A program made the position numbers and the translations under genes. A DNA stretch of 64,000 nucleotides, taken from contig JBBPSI010000123.1 of NCBI GenBank assembly GCA_038093515.1, positions 1 to 64,000 of the forward strand, read 5' to 3'. Within the stretch, counting starts at the first letter, position 1; each line of letters starts with the position of its first letter. The DNA is from Butyriboletus loyo. Taxonomy: Eukaryota; Basidiomycota; Agaricomycetes; Boletales; Boletaceae. This document shows, one piece after another, positions 31,430-42,267 of the stretch. The notes under the pieces are model-generated. The model did no database searches. It saw only the letters and a list, made by a program, of their open reading frames with translations, and was not told the DNA's origin.

Positions 31430-33535
31430 GTGAGGTATTTATTGCTCTCGGTCTCTGAGGCACCCAGGAATGGGGGGGACCTCGGAAGTGTCAACCACGG
31501 TGAACTGCAGTCGAGTAATAATTTAAAAAAGTCTTTCATGCAGAAGTACGTCCGTCGATATCACTCCACAACCGAGTTTTTGCCTATCAAGGAAGATCTC
31601 CGTCGTGGACGTCCTGACATGACCCACTTCACTGACATCAGGTTGCGGCTAACCAGGGTCGGTTGGAGGTCACTCACACTCGTGCGAGTTTCACTGATGC
31701 GTTTCAGCTTCTGATCAGTAAGTTGAAGGGGAAGAGGTCCTACGATGACTCAAGTTGAAGTGACCGGCCCGGATCTGTAGAGGCGCATAGTAACGTTACT
31801 GCTTGGCTGCTCTACCGCATGTTAACTGAGAGTTATGATTGGACGATGGCCAGCAAAAGAGGAGAATTCAGGGTCTCGCATGGCATCAGATGCAGTCTGT
31901 AGCACTCGGCTACACTCGGTTGGCATCGGAAATCAGCAACTGTTTTACTGATCGGCGGCAACTCACATATCAGTGGGCCATGATCGAAAAGGCAATGCTA
32001 CACAATTGGGCTTGACTCCCGACGATATAGACTACTAGCTAGCGTTCATCGACGGGTTGTATTTCCGCTCTCCATCCCATGGAACGAATCTCAAGCACAA
32101 CTCTCGAAGCTCATACTGGTTCGCACGTGCTGATGTATGCATTTTTAACGTGATGCCGCCGGTATCACGTTTACTTACGTGATTAATATTATCAATTCAG
32201 AAAGGAGTTGGGGGTTCAAAGCGTTCAAACTCTGTAGAATTCAAGTTCGCCGTACGACACACAAAAAAGATCACACGACCGTTTTGCGATGTTAGCCTCT
32301 TACAGTGCTGTGTTATTTAATTCAGCCGACTCTCATGCTAGTCCTGATCAGTGTTGGCTTCCATTCCATGTACACGCCTATGTGAGCCGACCCGTGAGCG
32401 GAGCTCCATGGAGCCAGCGCCACATAGACAGTGAACACAGATGGGGCCGGACTGCTACAGACTATTAGCCGTTGGTTCCAACCAATTACCGTTTCACTGA
32501 TGCGGCCAGCCCTACTGGTCACCACTTTCCTGGTCGCCCACATAGTCACAAAACATCACAGGAAGTAACGCTGCGTCACAGCCTGCCGAATCTGGCGTTC
32601 GAAAGGAAGGAAACGGGACTTCAGAGTATTCACACTCCGACTCGGCTGTGCTCGGCAACCCTATCACTCAGTGACTTTGCCTCTTGTCATCTCAACGAAA
32701 ACTGCACGCATTGCTTCATAGTCTCCAAATGACGATTACACTGTGGTTGACAAAATCGTGTGCTATTACCGGGTTTTAAAAACTGACCGGTTATGAGGGT
32801 GACCAGGAAAGTGGTAACGAATAGTACTGGTTCACTGACGGCGTTGTGTTCACGTATCAGTGGTCCTGTCCCGAGGATTTAAAGGGATCGACCCTTGTTA
32901 AGGATGAGAAACACAGGTACGATACAAACATTAGCGAGGACAATAAGAAATCTGCCATGATACTCCTCCCCTGATGTCATGCCGTACTGTGTACATGATC
33001 CGGCGGGACCAAGAGACTAGTCCGAGAAGGGCACAAACACGCGCCCGGTTGCGGCAAGTTAGGATCATTCCCCCGTGCCAGCAGAGGCACATGCTCGAAG
33101 ACACGCGCATGGTCAACGCATGTGCGCATCTGCGGCGAGGTACCATGTCAGGCTACATTTGGTCATATTGCCACCATAGAACCCCTTTCGAGGGCTAGAC
33201 TGGCGATCTTCCGTCCTGACCAGACCACAATCCAATGAGCATGCACATGGATGGATGCGACATGTATTCGTGGCAGCGTGGATCCATCTTTCATGACACC
33301 GCCGAGATCGGACTGAACGGGATAATATGCGTCTACACGCCAATTGGCGGGTCGTGACATGCAGTCTAACACCAAAGTGCGCATCAACTCTTTTTGGTGT
33401 CGCTGTGATGGAACGCGCTGGGGGATCAGTCCAACGTCGAATCCATATCTGCAGCCCTGCATCAGCCCGGTTCGACGACGACATATCAAAATGGCAAGTA
33501 CCTCCGAACACATCCTCGCGGTCGTGACGTCGACA
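31430..33535. other. No gene recognised; degenerate repeats
   Basis: Short frames on both strands lack domain content or splice support. Fragments such as CTGATCGGCGGCAACTC / CTGACGGCGTTGTG followed by ATCAGTGG recur near 31,950 and 32,840, and an inverted repeat is at 32,521-32,815. The stretch looks like old, non-coding repeats. Confidence 0.5.
32521..32815. repeat. Candidate MITE-like unit with ~28-bp terminal inverted repeats
   Basis: The arms are 32,521-32,548 and 32,788-32,815. The outer 15 bases (ACCACTTTCCTGGTC) are identical, and inner positions differ at about six sites. The 295-bp unit has no coding capacity. No target duplication could be fixed, so a chance or ancient inverted repeat is possible. 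Confidence 0.35.
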
Positions 33536-33949
33536 CTACGTACGAGGAGACTCTAGTTGATCAAGTGCTTGCTTGGCTACGTCCGAGATACATCGCCAGC
33601 GCTCAGAGCCCAGTTTGACGCCACCATACCAGCGTGCGACGAGGACGACAACGTTTTGTTCGCGTCGCAGCTCCAGTAGTCTCTCGAGACGCGCACCCGC
33701 GCCGTGTTCGCCGCCGTCGTTTGCACCCGAGCGAACGGGGGTGCGATAAGCGTAGATGAGATGGGAAGCCCGTTTTAGGGACGGAGATGCGGAGAGGTGT
33801 TCGAGGAAGAGAGGGACATGGTCTGGATGATCGACGTGTGATGCATACGCGACGAATTTGGAGACGTGTAGCGTGTGCGTCGGAGAGACAGAAATCGGAC
33901 AGGACCAACGACGACGGACGATCGAGAAGAACATGACGTGTCCTTCCAT
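33536..33949 (-). CDS. IMPACT-type (UPF0029) domain protein
   Basis: 137 residues from the ATG at 33,949. The C-terminal two thirds show the IMPACT N-terminal domain signature: FVAYASHVDHPDHVPLFLEHL, then NDGGEHGAGARLERLLE and VVVLVARWYGGVKLGSERW. In Yih1/IMPACT this fold follows an RWD domain and modulates Gcn1-Gcn2 signalling; the RWD domain is absent here, so a single-domain member is more likely than a Yih1 orthologue. It overlaps no other gene and is followed at 34,076 by the divergent deaminase gene (126 bp apart). No intron is needed. Confidence 0.8.
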   Translation of the reverse strand: MEGHVMFFSIVRRRWSCPISVSPTHTLHVSKFVAYASHVDHPDHVPLFLEHLSASPSLKRASHLIYAYRTPVRSGANDGGEHGAGARLERLLELRREQNVVVLVARWYGGVKLGSERWRCISDVAKQALDQLESPRT

Positions 33950-34075
33950 AAACGGAAACAGGTGACCATGTGCACGCTGGCCAATCGGAGTACGAGCGTG
34001 CGTGCATGGGCGTGTTATAACCCATTTACGCGCCGACGCTCAAATCGATCGCTGTACGACTTTCCCCACTTCGCT

Positions 34076-35393
34076 ATGCGTGAGCGATGTTGTGTCCGAG
34101 CGGGACGACACCATCTGACAGCGTACTCCAGGTCTCATCATCCGCGACGACCCCAGCGCCGTCGGTGACTACATCGCCGCCTACATTTCGAAGCGGTCTG
34201 CTTCCCCCTTTGATCTACACCTCTCCCTCACGTCCTCCACAGCATAAACGACTTTGCACCCACCGCAGACAAGCCATTCGTCCTCGGTCTCCCCACCGGT
34301 TCGTCCCCGATCCCCACCTACAAGGCACTCATCAACATCGTCAAGGAGGGAAAGCTCTCGTCCGTCATTCATGTTATCTCCTTGCGCAGTCGTGACGTCA
34401 AGTGCCAGCTTCAAACATGTCGTCACCTTCAACATGGACGAGTATGTTGGTCTGCCAAGAGACCACTCCGAGTCCTACCACACTTTCATGTTCCGCGAGT
34501 TTTTCTCGCATGGTACGTGCCTATCTCCTCGTCGGCGCTTCCGCGCTCATGTGACTCTCAAGTCGATATACCGCCTTCCCAAGTACATATCCTCGACGGC
34601 AACGCATCCGACCTCGTCGCTGAATGCAACACGTATGAGGCTGCCATCAAGTCGTATGGCGGGATCGAGCTCTTTCTCGCTGGTATCGGCGAGGACGGTC
34701 ACATTGCCTTCAACGAACCCGGTCCGTCCGAACTTTCCGTTATGACGTAATAAACATGACATTCTTATCATATCATCCTCACTTATGTAATAGGCTCCTC
34801 CCTCGCGTCCCGCACCCGTATCAAAACCCTCGCCTACGACACCATCCTCGCCAATGCGCGCTTCTTTGATAATGACGTATCCAAGGTCCCCCGGATGGCG
34901 CTCACCGTCGGTGTCGCAACCGTTCTTGATTCGCGCGAAGTCGTTGTCATCGTCACCGGTCTTCACAAGAGTCTTGCGCTCAGCAAAGCGATCGGTATGT
35001 GTTGTCGTCGAATAGTATGCGAGCGCACTGACTTTCTTGCGTTGGGGTGGATTCGTTTGAGTAGAGAATGGTGTGAATCATTTAGTAAGTTTTGCTTTCG
35101 TTTAGACGCGTCTGAACGCTTGGAAGCTCAATGGTACCGCAGTGGACGCTCTCGGCACTTCAACTCCACCCCTGGGCATTGATCGTCGTCGACGAGGATG
35201 CCACCGCAGGTACGTCCATCGTCTCATGGTACAGAACCCACATGATAGTTTCTTACCATCGTCTGTAGAACTCCACGTCAAGACGGTGAAATACTTTAAA
35301 TCGATCGAATATGTCCAAGAGCAAGTCGAAAAGGCCGGAAGAGAACTCCAGAAGAAGGGTGAGGAGGAAGTGCAAGTCGGGAGTATGGAATAA
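34076..35393 (+). CDS. Glucosamine-6-phosphate isomerase/deaminase
   Basis: Converts glucosamine-6-phosphate to fructose-6-phosphate and ammonia in the cytosol, the last step of N-acetylglucosamine (chitin) catabolism. The first exon codes only ATGC (34,076-34,079; donor GTGAGC), and the rest is rebuilt across about seven further short introns. Conserved blocks appear in order: [68 protein letters not shown] and a C-terminal [20 protein letters not shown] followed by VKTVKYFKS. The Asp of NMDEY and the His of [12 protein letters not shown] are the expected catalytic residues. Stop TAA at 35,391. Every exon joins in frame with GT..AG signals, so the gene appears intact. Confidence 0.93.
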
Positions 35394-36624
35394 TGCTGCG
35401 ATGTGACACGCTCGTCGAGACGAGGAGGTCAGTTGTACTTGTGTGGGTTAATGACGCGACAGACGCTCGGTTTCGATGTCGGAAGAATTTGAGCCAGCGA
35501 TGTTGTATGGGATCACGTGTACACGAACGAGCACGCCTGTATGTGTGTGTATGTATTGTGTCATTATTGGAGCGCTCGCCGCCGTCGTGGGTCGCATATC
35601 GGTTATGAGAAACGACTGGATCGCGACCTCCCTTCAAGCGAGTGGATGAGATATTGAGCATCGTGGCGAGAGTCCAGCTGGGAAATCCCCAAAATGCCAT
35701 AGATGTTCATTTCCTGTTTTGCTATATTACTCCTGTGTTTCACGTGACGTGAAGCAAGCACGCCATCGCACTGTATAGCATACGCCATCTCGCCGGGGGA
35801 ATATAAGAGTGAACTGGACGATAGGAATAACTTTTACCGCTTGCCACCCGCCCTTCGCTTTCGCTCTTCACTCCATCCAACCAGATTATTTGTTGAACAA
35901 CCTTGCTTCACCGAAGAATCCAATGTATTACACTGCCCAATCAACCGAGTACTCCCAGGTCCACAACTCACGACCCCGCGATTTGAGTGCTTTGAGTGCT
36001 TCAAGGTTCTGAACCCAGGACCGTTCAATCACCATGGGATTGGTACTTCCTCTGCACGTGGCCCGTACGACGACTATGGCTCGCAGGCTTTATCCCGGCG
36101 CCCATCATTTTTTTGCACGTACGGCGTCCTTGCCCTCATCACCGCACCTCGATCTCTGCTACTCTATTCGCGCCCATCTCATATACGTGCTTGGCATCCA
36201 GCGCCGCGCGCCTCACGTTGCGTCGTTCCAATGGTTCAGACTCCGTCCGGCTGGCCAATTCCTATTGACCACGCCAGTTTCCAGCGACGTCAAGTCTGAT
36301 CCGACCCGTGTTACGATTCGCTTGCAACTCTATTCTTGGGACGTACAATTCCCTTGTTGGATGTTGTACACTCCACATGTGAGTTCACCAGGGCCCCATA
36401 ATCGCCCTTCGTCGAACCCAGATTACGCTCGTCTGTTTGTTTTGGGGTAGCCTAATACCCCATTTCGACGATGTCTCAGATCCCGGCGGTCTTGTGATGG
36501 CTGCTAAAGCGGCTTTGTTTGGACCTTTGGCATAGATGTGTGCGTGTTTGTATGTCTCGCCTCCGTATAAATTTCCTTTTTTCACCCCAACTGCATCGCC
36601 AAGTCTTTTGCGAGCTTTTTTATC
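35394..36624. other. Intergenic, no confident gene
   Basis: Open frames exist (for example 36,034-36,450 after ACCATGG), but their translations are Pro/Ser/Arg-rich, show no domain and overlap alternative frames of similar length. The last ~100 bp before 36,625 are pyrimidine-rich and probably the promoter and leader of the next gene. Confidence 0.45.
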
Positions 36625-39083
36625 ATGTCTGCATCCTCCATCTCTCGCACATCCAGTTCCGCTGACTCTGAGCGGTCAGGAATCAGTACGCCGCCCTCTG
36701 AATTCGCGCACACTAAGCTTTACCTTCTCTCCCCGCACTTCATCGACGGTGTCCGCCTCGAGGCATTCACGTCGAGGCTCGAGAAGGGTTATGGCGACAA
36801 GATCCTGTTGTCGGTTGCACATAAAGGTCCGTTTGACTTGAATGATGTGCAGGCAGCAGTAGTGCGCCTTGGTGAGATTATTCCCGATGCTTGCCTGGCG
36901 GACAGGCAATGGGCGAAGGTCCCAGAAGGTAAAACCTGTGACATTGCCCTCATGTTACTCTAGCCTGAACCCTCGTTTCTTCCTAGCCGGTGCGTTTTAC
37001 CTCGATGATGGTGCGCCTATCCCACTTGGGGAAATATCGTCGGTGGACGAGTTTGTCAAGTCGCATGATCAGGAAATCGTGTTGGTGAGGAATAAGTTCC
37101 ATACAGCAGACAGGGAGAGCATCAAGGCTAACGTTTCCCTCCCAGACGACGCCTGCGGAAGCGCTGAACATATTTTCTTCGAGCGGTCTTCGCGTCGTCT
37201 TTTCTGTCTCCGCTGGTACAGATAGCATCCCCCCACCGACACTCGGCGGGGGTTGTGCCACGACTTATCTCCTCGAACGTCCCCAAGTGTCCTTTCCCCC
37301 ACTGCCTTCAATCGCACCATTCAGTGTACCCACGCTAGGCGACTGGCGTGCACTGTGGGCGGCATGGGATTTGGTCACGCTTGGTATGATTTCCCCGGAG
37401 ATGTTGCACCAGAAACCGATCGATTTGAGGCATAAATGTCTGTTTTATATCGGACACATTCCTACGTCAGTCTGAGCTCGAAAGCCCATTGGGGCGTCAT
37501 GGTGTAAACGAGATACTGATGGCAACTTTCATCTAGGTTCCTGGACATGTTGATGAGCAAGGCATTGGACGAGCCCAACACGGAGCCCAAACATTTCACA
37601 CTGATCTTCGAGGTAGGTCTAGAGTACGGGTGTGAATGAAGCCTGGCTGAGGCCGTCGCGGTGTTCTGTTATAGCGTGGTATTGATCCTCACGTGGACGA
37701 TCCTGAACATTGTCACGTAAGTCCTTATTGTCGACCTTGCTCCTTATCATCCATGACCGAGTTTACTTTGGTACGCTGACATGGTGCCATCTTGAACAGC
37801 GCCACTCCGAAGTTCCGGAACAAGACGAAGATTGGCCGACGCTCGCAAGCGTCCTCGTATTCCGCGACAGCGTACGCGCACGTTTGATGCGGCTGTATGA
37901 CGACGTCGCCGCTGGACGACGCAAGCTCAACAGGCACGTCGCCCGGATGTTGGCGATGACGCTCGAGCACGAGGGTTGGCACGTTGAGGTGTGTGCACGT
38001 TTATGCTCTCTCTTCTGTCGATTTCGTGAGGTCGGTTCTGACGTGTGTCGTGCTCGCTAGACGTTGTTGTACATGCTTGTTCAGCGCGCAGGCGCGGGGA
38101 CGCTTCCGCCCTCGGGATTCACGCCCCCACCCTGGTCTGCACTCGCAGCTACATGGGACGCGTCTGTCCGTGCGCCGAGTACACCTACCGTCACCCTCGG
38201 GCCGACCACGATCGTGCTGGGGCACGACGATTGTGAGGGGGACGACCTCAAACTTGAGGTGACCCATCGCGTGGACGACCACGAATTTGGGTGGGACAAT
38301 GAGAGTCCCGCGAAGAAGGTAGAGGTGGGCCGGGTGCGCATGGAATGGCGACCGGTTACCAACGAAGAGTATCTCGCGTTTTGGAAAGCAGGTGTGGAGG
38401 CACAGGTAGAGTTTCCACCCAGTTGGATGTTGAGCGAGGAAGGGATCGAGGTCTGTTTTTTCTTTGCATTCGATTGATGTCGACGAGTGCTTATTTCAAC
38501 GCGGGAACGGCTAGGTTCGCACGTTGTATGGGCCTGTGCCGATGAAGGTTGCAAAGCATTGGCCGGTGCTGACGTCGTATGACGGTCTATTGGCATACGC
38601 TAAATCCAAGGGTGGGCGACTGCCGAGTGAACCTGAGCTACGGCTTTTCCTCGACACGTATGACGTTGGCCATGAGGGTGGTGCAAACGTCGGGTTCAGG
38701 AACTGGCATTCAGTCCCGTAAGCATTTCGTTTGCCACCAACTCACCTACATCTTGCTCATGAAGTGATTTCCTTTCTCTACATATCCTTACTTTCAAAAA
38801 AAAAAGTGCTACGACAGGTCTTGACGAATATGGCGGCAAAGGCACCAACGGCGGTGTCTGGGAATGGACCTCGACCCTCTTGAGCGACCACGAGGGTCTG
38901 TTCCCGACTGCGCACTTTCCCGGGTACTCGACCGACTTTTTCGATGAGAAGCATCACGTCGCGCTCGGTGGGTCGTACGCGACGATCCCACGCCTCACTG
39001 GTCGGCGGACGGTCAGAAACTTTTATCAGCACAATTATCCGTATCCGTGGGTGGGTGCGCGGGTGGTGTACGACAATGCGTAG
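36625..39083 (+). CDS. EgtB-like protein: DinB-type plus formylglycine-generating-enzyme (FGE) fold domains
   Basis: The start ATG is at 36,625 and the stop TAG at 39,081. The N-terminal ~200 residues (LYLLSPHFIDGVRLEAFTSR..) end in TTYLLERP, reminiscent of the last strand of the Egt1 methyltransferase, but no SAM-binding motifs precede it. The DinB part has HQKPIDLRHKCLFYIGHIPT and LEHEGWHVETLLYML, giving the His residues expected to bind iron in EgtB. The FGE part has GGVWEWTSTLL, VALGGSYATIPRL and YPYPWVGARVVYD. Fungal Egt1 uses these domains to add cysteine to hercynine sulfoxidatively in ergothioneine synthesis. With the methyltransferase missing, the real substrate is open. About seven short introns; one N-terminal junction (near 37,190) needs a weak donor. 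Confidence 0.82.
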
Positions 39084-39683
39084 ATGGTCTGGATTCTTCC
39101 TTTCGTTGTCGGTCGTTTTCCTTTTTTGATGTTCTCTATACTGGCATGTTGTATCGTTTTATACAATATCGTTTCATAGCGTATATATGTATACGTAGTT
39201 CGCAGCGTGCTAACCTCGAGACAATGTTTTTTTTCTCTCTTGAGGATCGAACTCTAGTCTAACAACACTGGGCACAGCACTTCCCGGATGATGACAGAAT
39301 GCTGAGTTCAGAACTCGGAGGAGTTGACGTCTTGCATGAAATATCCAGCCGCGGGGCTTCGTTCCGACATTCTCATGTGCATAAGTATGATGGATCAAGA
39401 AACAACACGATGATGAGAATCGGCGGCACTGAGTACTGATCATCGATGGGCAGTGTTTGGGTTCGCGGTTTTGTCCCATTGAAGTACCGCAGAATCGCTC
39501 GCACTCGAAAGCATGTCAAAGGTATACCAAGTACTAGTAGAACCGTCTACATAACATCCCTTCTAGTCCCTCGAACTTTGAAATTTGACCCATGGAATCC
39601 CGAAATCCAACGTGCCGTAAACCGAATCCAAACACGACGATATATGTGTGCAGCCATGCACTCATGGGACGGTGGCGGTCCGC

Positions 39684-39721
39684 TGGTGGTGGTGGTGGTG
39701 GTGGTGGTGGTGGTGGTGGTG
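39684..39721. repeat. (TGG)n microsatellite
   Basis: About 12 perfect TGG units (38 bp) in intergenic DNA between the EgtB-like gene and the PARP-like gene. The antisense strand reads (CCA)n. No function is evident. Confidence 0.95.
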
Positions 39722-39817
39722 ACTGGGGTGAGCCAGCTCCCTCCCCTTTCCAGGTTTCCAGCCATGAAGACTTGATGCATGATGCCACCCACAGGTACGG
39801 CAAAAACATGATCATGA

Positions 39818-40840
39818 TCAGATGATCGAGGTCTGCAACAACATGTTCATAAACATTTTCCAACTGGGTACAGCCTGCGATCTCTTCCCATACGCGATCA
39901 CATAGGCCGGACGCACTCCGTCGTCGTCATATATGACCGTCTCTAATCGATCACCAGAGTCCACATCAGCATCAACACGAGGAAGAGAGGGGGGGAGCGT
40001 CAACTGACCCGGGTTGACTAGATCCGACTCTGGCCCAGGTTCTGCTTCGACCTAGATGAGCAGGTTATCGAATGAACTGACTCGGAACGTCGTTCTCGTA
40101 CCGAATTATATTCGGACGGTAGTGGTAAGATCTGGGGTGCGTTTCGATGCGTCTGCAACGCATTCCCTATAACGACCCGGTTGATCAACATGACGCGGAG
40201 GAAGCCACTACGAGAAAGGTTAGAGACGTATTCGTCCGCCTCTGTGATTGGTGAGAAATGGAAGGGCGTCAGGGCTGATTAGAGATTGATGTCGGACGTA
40301 CTCGACGAACAGGACGTCAGATAGATACCATGCCCGTATCTGCGTCAGTCAGATGTGAATGGTCTGATCTTGCAGAATGATCATGTCGGAAGATTTCACT
40401 TACCGCTTGAATGCATTCTTCGTCCCTTGAAGCCACCTTAGCGGTGAACAGGCGGCAAGGAAAAAAAAAAGGTTTACCACATTTGCTCACGGCGAGCGAG
40501 GTGCGTAAGATCGAGCAAAGAGAACATCGTTTGTGGCAACACAGGAGTACGGTAGACGGTGATTCTCCCAACATGCACGCACGATTTGTACCATGGAAAA
40601 GAAATTTTTCGTTTCCTCGTCCATCTTCAGCATGCACGGAGGCTTGCACTTGAGCTCTGAAAGAGAGTTCAACGACACAAAAGTCGACGTGTTTCGAGAG
40701 AAGAAATACCTGTAGGCGAGATATGGTCGCAGAGCATGTTCTGGCCATTGGACCTCGAATATGAACTGGACTTCAGGCCGGTATTTTTCCCAGCGATGCC
40801 AATTCTTCGTGAAGAGCTGCTCTACTGTTATCGTAGACAT
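39818..40840 (-). CDS. Small PARP-like ADP-ribosyltransferase
   Basis: Six exons (40,840-40,710; 40,656-40,478; 40,425-40,404; 40,339-40,302; 40,241-40,102; 40,051-39,818) sum to 744 nt, 247 residues, all with GT..AG. It shows the PARP catalytic fold without accessory domains: FLFHGTNRACMLGE (NAD-binding His), CSLCSILRTS, YGHGIYLTSCSSKADEY (second motif, Tyr) and IYDDDGVRPAYVIAY at the end, where classical PARPs have a catalytic Glu and this has Asp. Such proteins occur in many Agaricomycetes. Mono-ADP-ribosylation is more likely than polymer synthesis given the missing Glu (inference). The 22-nt and 38-nt exons explain why simple ORF reading misses it. Confidence 0.85.
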
Positions 40841-42267
40841 GTTGACACCCCACCCCCAACCTCCACAAGTAAACCCCACGTACTCTCAATAAAGATGGGG
40901 CTATTCCTTTTGACTGGGACCAACCGATGACGAGCGTTTATGGCGTTCGAGAGAGAGACCTCGTCAGCATCCGTTCGCTCCTGCTTGTGAAAAGCGAGCA
41001 TTTCTTCGTGAACCTGATTAACGTTGTCGTTTGGAAAAAGAAACGGGAGTTATACAGCTTGTAGAAAACGCGGTTTATACCCTCCCAGTGGTATTTCGCG
41101 CCCTACACAGCCCTACACAACCCAAGACCCTGCATGCATGTACACGTTTCAGAGTGTTCTGGAAATTGAGCTAAGCGCGACACCGGCCAGCACCGTGGTA
41201 GGGTTGGCTGTGCGTGTTAGCAAAGGCTTCCGACATGCTATCCGTGTGAGCGAGCAGCAACGTAGTGCGTCGCAGCTAAATGGAAAGACCAGACGGAGGC
41301 TGAAGAATAGTACTTGGAAGTAGCAAAGCAAATACTATCCTTCTTCATCCTGACTGTGGCTCTGCTTGTCCATATTATTGTTTGCAAGTGTGAAGGTCTG
41401 GAGCAAGAATGCACTCGTCTGTGCAATCTAATCCCGGACAGGTTGGTTCTAGGAAACGGTGTCGATGACGGCAAGGGTTACAATGAAATGTGCCCAGCGG
41501 GACCTTACGGAAGGCGCATAGCAAATCCGAGCCGGCAGGTTTTATCGCCTGAGACACTTGCTTAGGCTTAGTGCCGTATACGTGGGTTGCCTGTAAGCTC
41601 TTCTCATGGTTCGAAGTCAAGGTGAAGGTTTGACAACGGTGATGCATACCATTTACCTAATTAAATAAGTGATTTACTAGGTCCAGGTTGCTTCGGCCTC
41701 GCCGCGGCGTTCACACTGAGCCTTTAGTACGGCCTTCCTGCCACAATGACTTTCCACGCTTGAAAGCTTCCTCACAACATTCTTGCGAGCAAGTTGATAG
41801 TAAGGTAAACCCTCGTAGTCCGATCCAGTGCTAATTTTACCCCTGGAACCTCTCGGAAGATCAATCAGGAATCTAGGATCGATGAGCTTCTGGCTCAGAG
41901 TTCCCGCCAGGCCAACTCTGCGCTGGTTGCTATGCTTCGTGCCTCTTTCCAGACCTACCATACGCGACATGGACGCGGTTGCCTTGACCTATGTGCCGGT
42001 GGGAAGAATGTCAATCAATGAATATTCCGCCTATCAGAATGCAAAAATCTTACGGTACGTTCGCACACTTCTGGGAAGCACTCTTGGTTTCTGATCTGTA
42101 GGCATTTTGACAAGCTCGTAGGGCTCGGTTATGTTAAGCTTTCCGGAAAACGAGGACAGAACCCTGGATGGTATCATGGAGCGTGTAACATCGCTCTAAA
42201 TTTACGAAATCATGGGCTGCGTATATAGTGCTGCAGTGACCGATCATCCAAGTCATTCTCCTTCGCG
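40841..42267. other. Intergenic, no confident gene
   Basis: Short frames on both strands, several needing non-ATG starts, with no domain content. The stretch 41,314-41,565 translates to a hydrophobic N-terminus, but it begins at TTG and has no support. Promoters for the PARP-like gene (left) and acyltransferase (right) must lie here. Confidence 0.4.

Noticed and set aside
36034..36450. 138-residue plus frame starting in a good ACCATGG context
   Set aside because: No domain, overlaps other equally long frames, no splice or conservation evidence.
39684..39721. (TGG)n run considered as part of a Gly- or Pro-rich protein
   Set aside because: No surrounding frame is supported; it is a simple intergenic microsatellite.
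41314..41565. Short frame with a signal-peptide-like start and several Cys, effector-like
   Set aside because: Begins at TTG, no in-frame ATG before the hydrophobic part, no supporting signals.
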